Source: CAZHDI01 sp964531285
GTDB taxonomy: Bacteria; Pseudomonadota; Alphaproteobacteria; JAJFIK01
Direction: 5' to 3'
Length of the DNA stretch: 64,000 nt
Assembly (NCBI GenBank): GCA_964531285.1
Contig: CAZHDI010000001.1
Span: forward strand, 1 to 64,000
The translations under genes were made by a program, and so were the position numbers. Positions 17,699-25,190 of the stretch are shown here, piece by piece (positions within the stretch are counted from its first letter, which is position 1; each line of letters starts with the position of its first letter). The notes beneath the pieces were generated by a model that was given only the letters and a program-made list of their open reading frames with translations, was not told the DNA's origin and did not search any database.

Positions 17699-18004
17699 AT
17701 GACGGGCACTCGTCACACAGGCGCCCCCCACAGTCGACAAGACACGCTGATCGGCATGCGCAACTGCCTCGAATACTTGGCCCATGAAGCCAAGGGGCAA
17801 GACCTTGGTCTGACTCATTGGCTCCTGCGCATGGCCATCGCATCCCTCGACGAAGAAATGACCGCCAATGGCGCTCGCTCCCTTGATGTGGTCGATCCGG
17901 TCGAAGCCGCCCGGGTCAGACCAGCACAGCCGGAGACGTCGCGCGCGGCGCAGAAAAGCGGATCCAGCACCACCCTCGAGCACAGCCAATCTGCGGTAGA
18001 CTAG
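17699..18004 (+). CDS. Small helical hypothetical protein
   Basis: A 101-residue protein. A GAGGA ribosome site lies five bases before ATG 17699. Residues 16-57 form a likely pair of amphipathic helices (LIGMRNCLEYLAHEAK and GLTHWLLRMAIASLDEEM); the tail is hydrophilic and disordered. I do not recognise the family. It is preceded by the 17647-17671 inverted repeat and is the last gene of the chain behind the LysR regulator. It could be a small regulator or adaptor, but nothing in the sequence shows this. Confidence 0.6.
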   Translation: MTGTRHTGAPHSRQDTLIGMRNCLEYLAHEAKGQDLGLTHWLLRMAIASLDEEMTANGARSLDVVDPVEAARVRPAQPETSRAAQKSGSSTTLEHSQSAVD

Positions 18005-18122
18005 GACGGCGCAACCTTGCGCCCGCCGATCTTCGCGCCCGGCGCCACGGTGGTTGGCATCGACTTCGGGGCAGGTTGACGTACACTGGGGTCCGTATCC
18101 GATTTGTTCCCCGGGGGAGGTC

Positions 18123-20069
18123 ATGCGGCGTCTTTTGCTTGTTTCATTCTTTCTCACGCTTCTATGCGGGGCCCTGCTGGCCGCCCTAGCGCCGGTTCAG
18201 GCACAGCGAGCCGATCCATCGCCGGACGCAGAGGCTCCGAAGCCATCCCTTGAAGTGCCCCGGCTTGTGCTGTCCGGGGTCGAAACGACCGTGACCGCAA
18301 CCGGGATCGACCGCGACGGTCTCTGGCGCCTCGATGGAAGCGGCACCCGGCGCACGGCCCGTCCCAGCGACAGCACCGTGACCTTCGACGGCGTCGTCCT
18401 GTCCGCCTCACCCACACTCTTGATCCTGATCGCCCCCGACGGAACCCAGGCGGCACGCCTTGAAGTCAATCCTGCACCCGGTTGGGTTTCCGTGCTGCCC
18501 GCCATCCTTGCGATCATTGCCGTCATTCTGATCCGCCAGGTCTTGCCGGCGCTTTTGCTGGGCATCTGGCTCGGTGCAGCCCTCGTCCACGGGGTCGGCC
18601 TCGCGGGCCTGTGGAACGGGTTCCTGGACATCCTGCCGGTCTATGGCCTCACGGCGCTCGGGGACTCCGACAAGCTGGCGATCCTCGTCTTCTCCATTAT
18701 CATTGGGGGGATGATCGGCATCCTGACCCAGAACGGGTCCATGACCACGGTCGCCGAGGGGATCGCGCGCCTGGCGCGCACGGCCCGCGGCGGCCAGGCG
18801 GCGAGCAGCACCCTCGGCCTGTTCGTGTTTTTCGACGATTACGCCAACACCCTTGTGGTCGGGAACACCATGCGCCCGATCACGGACCGGCTGCGCGTGT
18901 CCCGCGAAAAACTTGCCTTCATCGTGGACTCCACCGCCGCCCCCGTGGCGACCCTCGCCATCGTCACCACTTGGATCGGCTTCATGGTCAGCGTCATCGA
19001 CAAGGGAACCGCCAAGATCGAGGGCTGGAGCGGCAGCGCCTACAACGTCTTTCTCGACAGCATTCCGTATTCCTTTTACCCGCTCATCGCGATTGGCCTT
19101 GTCTGGCTGGTGACGCTCAGCGGACGGGATTTCGGCCCCATGCTGGCGGCTGAACGGCGGGCCCGGCGCGAGGGTGTGAAGGACGGTTTCGGACAGTCGA
19201 GCGGTGACCTTTCGGCGCCCGACGGCGCCGACCCGGTGTCGGTGTCAACCGGCCCGCGGGCCCCGGCCTGGGCCGCGATCGTCCCCCTCCTCATCCTGAT
19301 CTTCGGCACGTTCACCGGTATCTTGACCACGGGCTACCAGGCCGATCCGACCGCGGCCACGCTGCGCGACCTTCTGGGCGCCGGCAATTCGTTCACGGCC
19401 ATGATGTGGGCATCGCTCGGCGCGGCCGTGACGGCCGGCATACTGGGCATGGCCTTCGGGGGCCAGAAACTCGAGGCGACCATGGAGGGCTGGCTCGCCG
19501 GTGCCCGCTCCATGATGCTGCCGGCCGTTGTGCTGACACTCGCCTGGACGTTGGCCGAAGTGAACGATGCCTTGCAGACAGACGATTACCTCATCACGCT
19601 GCTCGGCGGCAGTCTGCCGGCCTATCTGCTTCCGGCCACGGTGTTCATCCTGTCCGCCGGCATGGCCTTCACTACGGGAACGAGTTGGGGCGTGATGGGA
19701 ATCATGACGCCGCTGGTGGTGCCCCTGGCCTGGGCGGTCACGGCCGGCGAGCCCGCCGGCGCCGCGATCTTCTCGGCCACCATTGCATCCGTGCTGGGCG
19801 GCGCCGTTTGGGGCGACCACTGCTCTCCCATTTCCGACACCACGGTGATGTCCTCCCTGGCAGCCGGCTGCGATCACGTGGACCATGTGCGCACCCAATT
19901 GCCCTACGCGGCCCTCGCCGGCGCGGCGACGGTGATCCTGGGGCTTGTGCCCATCGGCCTTGGTGTGCCCTGGTGGATCGGCCTCCTGCTCTCCGCCGGC
20001 ACCACGGCGGCGGTGTTCTGGTGGCTCGCAAGCCCGGTCGAAGAGGGACCATCCCGGGCCATACGGTAG
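18123..20069 (+). CDS. NhaC-family Na+/H+ antiporter with periplasmic N-domain
   Basis: A 648-residue transporter. A signal peptide (cleavage near VQAQRA, about residue 28) is followed by an exported beta-rich domain of about 100 residues, then eleven or more membrane spans of the Na_H_antiporter (NhaC) family. Conserved elements include GMIGILTQNGSMTTVAEG, FFDDYANTLVVG, STAAPVATLAIVTTWIG and WGDHCSPISDTTVMSS. It should exchange cytosolic Na+ (or a dicarboxylate/amino acid in some relatives) for H+. GGGGGAGGT sits directly upstream of ATG 18123. The N-terminal exported domain is an uncommon addition. The next gene encodes an exported protein 56 bases downstream, perhaps in the same transcript. 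Confidence 0.88.
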   Translation: MRRLLLVSFFLTLLCGALLAALAPVQAQRADPSPDAEAPKPSLEVPRLVLSGVETTVTATGIDRDGLWRLDGSGTRRTARPSDSTVTFDGVVLSASPTLLILIAPDGTQAARLEVNPAPGWVSVLPAILAIIAVILIRQVLPALLLGIWLGAALVHGVGLAGLWNGFLDILPVYGLTALGDSDKLAILVFSIIIGGMIGILTQNGSMTTVAEGIARLARTARGGQAASSTLGLFVFFDDYANTLVVGNTMRPITDRLRVSREKLAFIVDSTAAPVATLAIVTTWIGFMVSVIDKGTAKIEGWSGSAYNVFLDSIPYSFYPLIAIGLVWLVTLSGRDFGPMLAAERRARREGVKDGFGQSSGDLSAPDGADPVSVSTGPRAPAWAAIVPLLILIFGTFTGILTTGYQADPTAATLRDLLGAGNSFTAMMWASLGAAVTAGILGMAFGGQKLEATMEGWLAGARSMMLPAVVLTLAWTLAEVNDALQTDDYLITLLGGSLPAYLLPATVFILSAGMAFTTGTSWGVMGIMTPLVVPLAWAVTAGEPAGAAIFSATIASVLGGAVWGDHCSPISDTTVMSSLAAGCDHVDHVRTQLPYAALAGAATVILGLVPIGLGVPWWIGLLLSAGTTAAVFWWLASPVEEGPSRAIR

Positions 20070-20125
20070 GGGCCTGACCTATCGCGCCGGCCTATCCGAG
20101 GACGAACGGCCCCAGGGAGCGTTCC

Positions 20126-21307
20126 GTGATTGACCGAAATTCGGCCCATGCGGCCGCCTTTGCCCTGGCGCTCGCCGCGCTCGGTGGCCTTTTGCCCCTG
20201 GTCGGTCCCGCAGGCCCCATGGTCCCCCCGGCCCTGGCCGCCCCGCCGAACGAAACGGCCCGGACGGACGGTGTCGAGGCGGCGCCGCCACCCCTGACGG
20301 CAGCCCAGGCGACAATTTTCGAGACCGTCCTCCAGTCCGACGGTTTTATCACGGAAGATCTGCACAAGGCCTTTTGGGCCGATTTCAGGAAGAAGCGTCG
20401 CAGCGGCGCGGACAGCTCAACCTGGCTTGCCGCGGAGCTGGAGGCGAGCGTTGCCATCGGGCTCCAATTTCAGCGGGAGGCCTGGCGCAGCGCCCGCGAA
20501 AGTCTCCGGGCGGGAACAATCGTGACCACACCCCATTTCGAGGGCACACGCCGGGACGCCGAAGCCCTGATCCGGGCCACCCAAGCCCGCGGCGCTGTCC
20601 AGAGCGCCCGGCTGGCCAGTGCCCTGGAGGCTGCGGACGCGCTGCTCGCCGCCGCAGCGACGGGAACGGACCTGCGCCTCGGAAACACAGTAATCCCGCT
20701 TACGGAAGATCGTATCTCGAGCGTTCTGTCCGGCCTCGACGCTGCCGCGGCCCGGGCCGACCAGCTTTTGACCCCCGCATGGTCCGCTCCGGCCTGGGAT
20801 CAGATTTTCCGCACACCGGGCGTCGCCCTGCGCTGGCCGACACCATTTACGGTCGAGGTCCGCCGCCGGGACGGTCCTGAAGGCCGGGCGCTGGCGAGTT
20901 GGACCCTGACCGCCCGGTCCGGTTTGCGGGACTTTGCCTTCGTTACCGTCATCGACCTTTCAGGGCCCTGGCGCGACGCCGAGACCGGGCTGACGCGCCT
21001 TGCCCGGCAAGTCCTGTCATCCGCAGGCATTGAGCCCGCTGCCATTTCCTCAGAACCTTGGCAGACCCGGGCCGGAGCGGTCGGCAGCGGCGAACGGCGG
21101 ATTGGCGAAGCGAAGCGGCCAAAAGCGCAGCGTGATGGTGCTCCGTCCACGGTGGCACCGGCGGCCTATGCGGCCGTGCGGGTTGTCGATGTTCCCGAGC
21201 GCCAGCAAGCCGTGGCCCTCATGATCCTGACGGCCAAATCCGCGAAGCGGTCCAGGGCACGCCTTGATGCCCTGTCGCAAGCCCTGCAGGTTCTGGACGG
21301 CCCTTAA
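20126..21307 (+). CDS. Exported protein of unknown function
   Basis: A 393-residue protein starting at GTG, with AGGGAG upstream. It has a Sec signal peptide with an ALA-AP cleavage site near residue 39. The mature part is alpha-helical in its first half (repeated Ala/Arg/Glu-rich helices, residues 60-220) and more beta-like afterwards. I recognise no family or catalytic motif. It follows the NhaC gene in the same direction, so an accessory role for ion transport or an independent periplasmic role are both possible. It converges with the GspL-like gene. Confidence 0.65.
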   Translation: MIDRNSAHAAAFALALAALGGLLPLVGPAGPMVPPALAAPPNETARTDGVEAAPPPLTAAQATIFETVLQSDGFITEDLHKAFWADFRKKRRSGADSSTWLAAELEASVAIGLQFQREAWRSARESLRAGTIVTTPHFEGTRRDAEALIRATQARGAVQSARLASALEAADALLAAAATGTDLRLGNTVIPLTEDRISSVLSGLDAAAARADQLLTPAWSAPAWDQIFRTPGVALRWPTPFTVEVRRRDGPEGRALASWTLTARSGLRDFAFVTVIDLSGPWRDAETGLTRLARQVLSSAGIEPAAISSEPWQTRAGAVGSGERRIGEAKRPKAQRDGAPSTVAPAAYAAVRVVDVPERQQAVALMILTAKSAKRSRARLDALSQALQVLDGP

Positions 21308-21343
21308 ACAGACCATCCGTAATGGGATCTTTTTAAGCCCGTA

Positions 21344-22267
21344 TCAGGCTGAGGTGTAGTCCGGCCCCGCCAGGAAGGGCCACCAGCCTTTTCGGAAACA
21401 CCGCTCCTCCCGCCCACGCAATAGGTTGAAGCGGTGCGTCCAGGGTCCGTTGTCGGCGGGCCGAATACAGTCCGGCGGCAGATCGAGGGCGATGAGGTCG
21501 TCGAGCATGGCCGCCAGGGCGATCCGGTTCGCCAGGGCGAGACGAACCGTCAATCGGCCCCGATCCCGGTGCTGCTCAACGACATAGTCGAACACCGTGT
21601 CGCCCAGGGGGAACGGCGTGATGTCCGCCACCGTTTCGGCCATGGTGCGGGCGAGGTGGCCCATGCGGACGGTCCGCAGGGTGACGGATGTCATCCGCAA
21701 ATGGGTCGGATCCGGCCCCATGACGGCCGTCACCGGATAGCCGCGGTCGACGATCCGGTCCAACCGGTCTGGTTCGCCTTCGGCTTTCACGAAGCCATCG
21801 TCAAGATTGTAGATGCGGGCGAAGGAGCGGCATCGTTTGGGACGCCAAGGAGCTGAACCCCTACGGGTCAGGGACAGATCGTAATAGGGTACTCCTTGGG
21901 TGCTTCCGCAGACCACCAGGACGGTATGGGCGGGCACACCGATGACGCCGCGCCACGCGCCGTGCGACCGGCTCCAATCCCGGACGGCATGGCGCAGATC
22001 GTCCCAGTCCCGCGACCACTGGGCCAACAGCCGGCTCGGCGCGCGGGTCAGCCTTTGGATGCCGTCGGCGAGGGAATCCCGATCCTTGATGCGGACCAGG
22101 GGCACGGGCTGATGCGGTTTCGTATTGATGGGGTCCGGCTCGATCAAGGCCCCTGCAACCACATCCGGCGCCAAAGCATTGGGGGGTGTCAGAGCAATGG
22201 GCGGTGTCAAGGCAATGGGGCGCTTCAGGGCAACGGGCTGCATCATGCCTGTCATACTCCAGGTCAC
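21344..22267 (-). CDS. GspL/PilN-like protein lacking its membrane anchor
   Basis: A protein of up to 307 residues. The C-terminal third matches the cytosolic actin-like domain boundary of GspL/PilN: MAETVADITPFPLGDTVFDY, then LTVRLALANRIALAAML, LDLPPDCI and finally HRFNLLRGREER, the NLLP-type motif that normally precedes the membrane span. The protein stops 19 residues later without that span or the periplasmic domain. The N-terminus carries an 18-bp tandem repeat encoding PIALTP units. The GTG start at 22267 is uncertain; ATG 22246 with GGAG upstream is an alternative. No other type II secretion gene adjoins it. It may be a truncated remnant or a soluble derivative. Confidence 0.6.
   Translation of the reverse strand: MTWSMTGMMQPVALKRPIALTPPIALTPPNALAPDVVAGALIEPDPINTKPHQPVPLVRIKDRDSLADGIQRLTRAPSRLLAQWSRDWDDLRHAVRDWSRSHGAWRGVIGVPAHTVLVVCGSTQGVPYYDLSLTRRGSAPWRPKRCRSFARIYNLDDGFVKAEGEPDRLDRIVDRGYPVTAVMGPDPTHLRMTSVTLRTVRMGHLARTMAETVADITPFPLGDTVFDYVVEQHRDRGRLTVRLALANRIALAAMLDDLIALDLPPDCIRPADNGPWTHRFNLLRGREERCFRKGWWPFLAGPDYTSA
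22177..22241. repeat. 18-bp tandem repeat in the GspL-like gene
   Basis: About 3.6 copies of an 18-bp unit (CAATGGGCGGTGTCAAGG with variants) encode a repeating PIALTP hexapeptide at the N-terminus of the GspL-like protein. Confidence 0.75.
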
Positions 22268-22407
22268 ACATCTCGCCCGCCAGCATGTAAGAACCTTGAC
22301 ACACTTCTTGGTCAGAACAAGGCACTTACAGCAATTTAAGCGTGCCCTGCCCGCCGCACCCGGACTGTCGCAGCACGGATGACCGATTTACCGCGCTTTT
22401 TCGCTGC

Positions 22408-24270
22408 TCAGCCCACGCCGCCCAGATGCCAGGACACATACCAGGCTGGCAAGGACCGGCCGATATCCTGGTTCGGATGGGTGGAGAAGATCTGACGGCC
22501 AAGATTCTGGCTGACGGCAAATCCGATCTCCTCGGGCCCCAAATTCGCCAAGAGCGTATAATTCGCGTTGTCGCCGAGCACCCATCGGATGAACAGCCCG
22601 GTCTCGCCGTGCCCTGCCATGCCGATGGCGCGAGCCTCGATGGCCGGGGAGGTCATGCCCTCCAGCCGCGGCGTGAGGATGGAATGGCGCAACGTGAGTA
22701 GAGCACGGACGAATTCGAGACGCTCCGCATGGGGCTGATCGGCCCGGCGGCACCAGTCGAGGACAGCCTGATCGAAAGTCGATGCCTCGGCCGGATTGGG
22801 CCGGCGCGCCGCAAGGTTCGGATCCTGCGCCGCATCCGGATAGTCGAAAAACACCGGGAACGGCTCCTCGGCGCCCCATTCTTCCCCCATGAACAGCTGC
22901 GGCGGCATGGGCGCCAACAGCATCAAGGACAGGGCGGCGTGCATCACTGGGGGCGGGACCTGGCGCGACAAACGGTGACCGCCGGTCCGGGCCCCGAGGG
23001 CGTCGGCGCTTTCCAGATAGGAAATGAAAGCCTCCGGCGGAAGATGGCCCGAGGGCTCGCCGCGCGGCCGGCCGGTGGCGGCGGAGACTTCACCCTGGAA
23101 GGCGAAGCCCTGGGCCAGGCACCGGGCCAGCATCGCGACGGGCCGCGGGGCAAAATCCCCATAGATCCCGTCGCTTGCATCGGTCACGGCCGACATCATG
23201 GCGTAATGGAAATCGTCGTTGCGCTGGGCCGTATAATTATCCGTGTTACCCCTCAAATCCCGGTCCAGATATCGGGCACCGTTCTCGGCATTCTCGAGGA
23301 TCAGGTGGATCGGGCGCTCGCCCAAGAAACGCTCGTCCACGCGCCGGCGCATTTCATAAAGGATGTGCTCAAGGCTCGTGTCGTGGATCCGGTTCACGCC
23401 ATGGAGCCGCAGGCCGTCCGCCCGGAACTCCTCCAGCCAATACAGGGCATTGCGGATGAAAAACTCCCGGACGGGCCGGCAGGAAAAGTCGATCACCAAG
23501 GGCTCGGGGCCGGCCGTATCCGGATTGACGAAAAAGGCCGGGGCGTATCGGGGCAGATAGTTTCCGTCCGGCCCGAAACGGCTGTAGTCCACATCGAGCA
23601 ACACCATCAGGCCCGCGCCATGGGCAGCATCGATCAACCGTTTGAGATCGTCAGGACGCCCATAATTCGCACTCGGTGCATAGGGCAGCACGGCATCATA
23701 GCCCCAATTGCGCGCACCTGCGCAGGCGGCGACCGGCAGCAGAACGAGGGTCGTCACACCGCAGGCGGCGAGGCGCCCGAGGCGCCGGCGCACGCCGTCA
23801 AAACTGCCTTCCGGCGAGAAAGTGCCCACGTGGATCTCGTAAAGCACGGCCTCGTGCCAGGGCCGGCCCGGCCAGTCCGGGGTTTCCCAGCGATAGGCGC
23901 TGGCATCGACCACGGCGCTGTGGGCATGGATGCCCCGGGGCTGATAGCGCGAGGCAGGGTCGGGCACGGTCACACCGTCTTCGAGGCGAAAGCCGTACAA
24001 TGTGCCGGCGGGAACATTGTCGACGGGCAAGCTGAACCAGCCCTCATCGTCCCGCTCCATGGCCTGGGCCCGTTCGACCCGGCGCTCCGGCAACAACAAG
24101 GTGACCTCGGACACGGCGGGCGCCCAGAGGCGGAACACCACGCCGTCGCCCTGCCAGACCGGCCCGAAGCCGCGCACGCCCTGCAGAGCACGGGCGGCTT
24201 CCAGCCGGCGGGAGGCTGCGCTGTGACCCGTCCCGGCGGGCTCACTCCAGGCGTGCTGCTGCTCGACCAT
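22408..24270 (-). CDS. treZ: TreZ-type GH13 protein with degraded active site
   Basis: A 620-residue protein with the full architecture of malto-oligosyltrehalose trehalohydrolase: N-terminal CBM48-like domain (FGPVWQGDGVVFRLWAP), GH13 barrel starting at YEIHVGTFSPEGSFDG, and a C-terminal beta domain. The catalytic regions are abnormal. Region I reads DVDYSRFGP where the family has DVVYNHFGP (Arg231 for His). Region II reads DGLRLHGVN, with His290 where the nucleophile Asp of DGLRLDAVH belongs. The acid-base Glu is kept (Glu326 in LENAENG), and region IV is SADA (Asp423) instead of NHDQ. Structural motifs such as LFMGEEWG are intact. No treY or treX neighbours it. Probably a non-hydrolytic paralogue, perhaps glucan-binding. 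A good ribosome site precedes ATG 24270. Confidence 0.85.
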   Translation of the reverse strand: MVEQQHAWSEPAGTGHSAASRRLEAARALQGVRGFGPVWQGDGVVFRLWAPAVSEVTLLLPERRVERAQAMERDDEGWFSLPVDNVPAGTLYGFRLEDGVTVPDPASRYQPRGIHAHSAVVDASAYRWETPDWPGRPWHEAVLYEIHVGTFSPEGSFDGVRRRLGRLAACGVTTLVLLPVAACAGARNWGYDAVLPYAPSANYGRPDDLKRLIDAAHGAGLMVLLDVDYSRFGPDGNYLPRYAPAFFVNPDTAGPEPLVIDFSCRPVREFFIRNALYWLEEFRADGLRLHGVNRIHDTSLEHILYEMRRRVDERFLGERPIHLILENAENGARYLDRDLRGNTDNYTAQRNDDFHYAMMSAVTDASDGIYGDFAPRPVAMLARCLAQGFAFQGEVSAATGRPRGEPSGHLPPEAFISYLESADALGARTGGHRLSRQVPPPVMHAALSLMLLAPMPPQLFMGEEWGAEEPFPVFFDYPDAAQDPNLAARRPNPAEASTFDQAVLDWCRRADQPHAERLEFVRALLTLRHSILTPRLEGMTSPAIEARAIGMAGHGETGLFIRWVLGDNANYTLLANLGPEEIGFAVSQNLGRQIFSTHPNQDIGRSLPAWYVSWHLGGVG

Positions 24271-24478
24271 GACCCCTGCCCCTCTCCCCTGGTGCTAATT
24301 TGGCCCCCGTCCCAGTCCGGGTCTCCGGGCCCCTTTGGAGCCCCGGGACTATGACACAGGGCCCGTCCGCAACCCAGGGGCAAGGCGCAAAGGGGCCGCC
24401 CCTTCGACTCCCGTCCGCCTGCCTCAGTCAAGCCGGGCCGGATGCCGGTAGTGTCTCAGTTTGAATTTTGTGAATTGC

Positions 24479-24498
24479 AAAAATCCCGCCGAAGCGGG
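24479..24498 (-). terminator. Rho-independent terminator after the toxin gene
   Basis: On the minus strand TCCCGC-TTCG-GCGGGA forms a six-pair tetraloop hairpin followed by TTTT. It lies about 105 bases beyond the toxin stop codon. Confidence 0.6.
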
Positions 24499-24602
24499 AA
24501 GCACTAACTACGCCGTGAGAGTGATTTGCTATCATCACGGTACACGGCGGCCCCTGGTGGGGTCTTAGACGCGGATCATTTTCATGAGAGCCGCTACTAA
24601 TG

Positions 24603-25040
24603 TTAAGTGGCACATTGCAGGTGTTTTGTCAATATCGACATGCCCATCGCGCGAAGCACGCACTGCCGAATTATCCTTAAGTTTTCGTTACTTACCGGCT
24701 CATACAAATAGATTCGCTTGCCATCCGCGTTTTTCCCAAGGCGAATCAAATCCAAACGGTGGAAGCCGACCGCATTAACCATATCGCCCTTTACCCACAC
24801 ACCGTCAGACTGCATGGGCTGCGGCAACCTAGGCCGTAAATCAATTTGCTGATGATACTGCATAACAGGGTCAGGAGTCGTGGTGCTAAGCGAAACCACG
24901 GTGCATAAATGATGTCGGGCTTTGATCTTGGGGCTGAGCACCACAACAGGACGACGCTTATCCATTTCTGGATTTTTGAAGCCCGGCCCAAAATCGCACA
25001 TCAAAACAGTGCCAGTACGAGGGTGCTCTCTTATCGCCAT
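24603..25040 (-). CDS. PemK/MazF-family toxin
   Basis: A 145-residue protein of the PemK/MazF endoribonuclease superfamily: GTVLMCDFGPGFKNPEMDKRRPVVVLSPK at the N-terminus has the RPVVV strand and the basic active-site region, followed by CTVVSLSTTTPDP, WVKGDMVNAVGFHRLD and a C-terminal helix. It would cleave mRNA if active. The start overlaps the stop of the transposase scrap (TGATG), so translation is coupled to it. No antitoxin gene is found on either side; the reading frame upstream is transposase, not antitoxin. Its base composition is markedly lower in GC than neighbouring genes, supporting import with the IS. Confidence 0.85.
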   Translation of the reverse strand: MAIREHPRTGTVLMCDFGPGFKNPEMDKRRPVVVLSPKIKARHHLCTVVSLSTTTPDPVMQYHQQIDLRPRLPQPMQSDGVWVKGDMVNAVGFHRLDLIRLGKNADGKRIYLYEPVSNENLRIIRQCVLRAMGMSILTKHLQCAT

Positions 25041-25190
25041 CAGTTATCTGCCTTTTTCTTGTAAGGGCCGCGCAGGCCGGGTTTCGGTGCCCGCTCATCC
25101 ATCCAGGCCACAACATCTTCCAGATCCCAGACCCGATCCGTTAGACCCGCATGCATGGCGGGCGTGACTTTCAGCGTCTTGCGTAAACAG
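25040..25190 (-). pseudogene. C-terminal fragment of an IS1-like transposase
   Basis: The last 48 or so codons read KTLKVTPAMHAGLTDRVW, LEDVVAWMDE and GLRGPYKKK, the characteristic ending of IS1-like transposases in proteobacteria (HKTLR-TPAMAAG, then a GPYKKR tail). Everything upstream of this, including the DDE catalytic core, is missing because the frame runs into the MFS transporter gene. The stop codon overlaps the toxin start. The family name is from memory of these motifs and needs a search. Confidence 0.65.

Larger units (their letters stand above)
24447..25190 (-). mobile_element. Insertion-sequence remnant carrying a PemK/MazF toxin gene
   Basis: The block has clearly lower GC content than its flanks. 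At its outer (left) end GGTAGTGTCTCAGTTTGAA (24447-24465) looks like an IS terminal repeat. It contains, on the minus strand, a C-terminal scrap of a transposase, a coupled toxin gene and a terminator hairpin. The right boundary is where the MFS transporter sequence stops being family-like, about 25178-25190. The other IS end and most of the transposase are missing, so it cannot move by itself. The IS family is inferred from the transposase tail only. Confidence 0.6.

Noticed and set aside
22729..24354. 541-codon frame antisense to the TreZ-like gene
   Set aside because: The minus strand encodes a full GH13 protein; this frame shows no domain.
24428..24613. 61-codon frame inside the IS remnant
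   Set aside because: It has no ribosome site and covers the terminator hairpin and the IS end.
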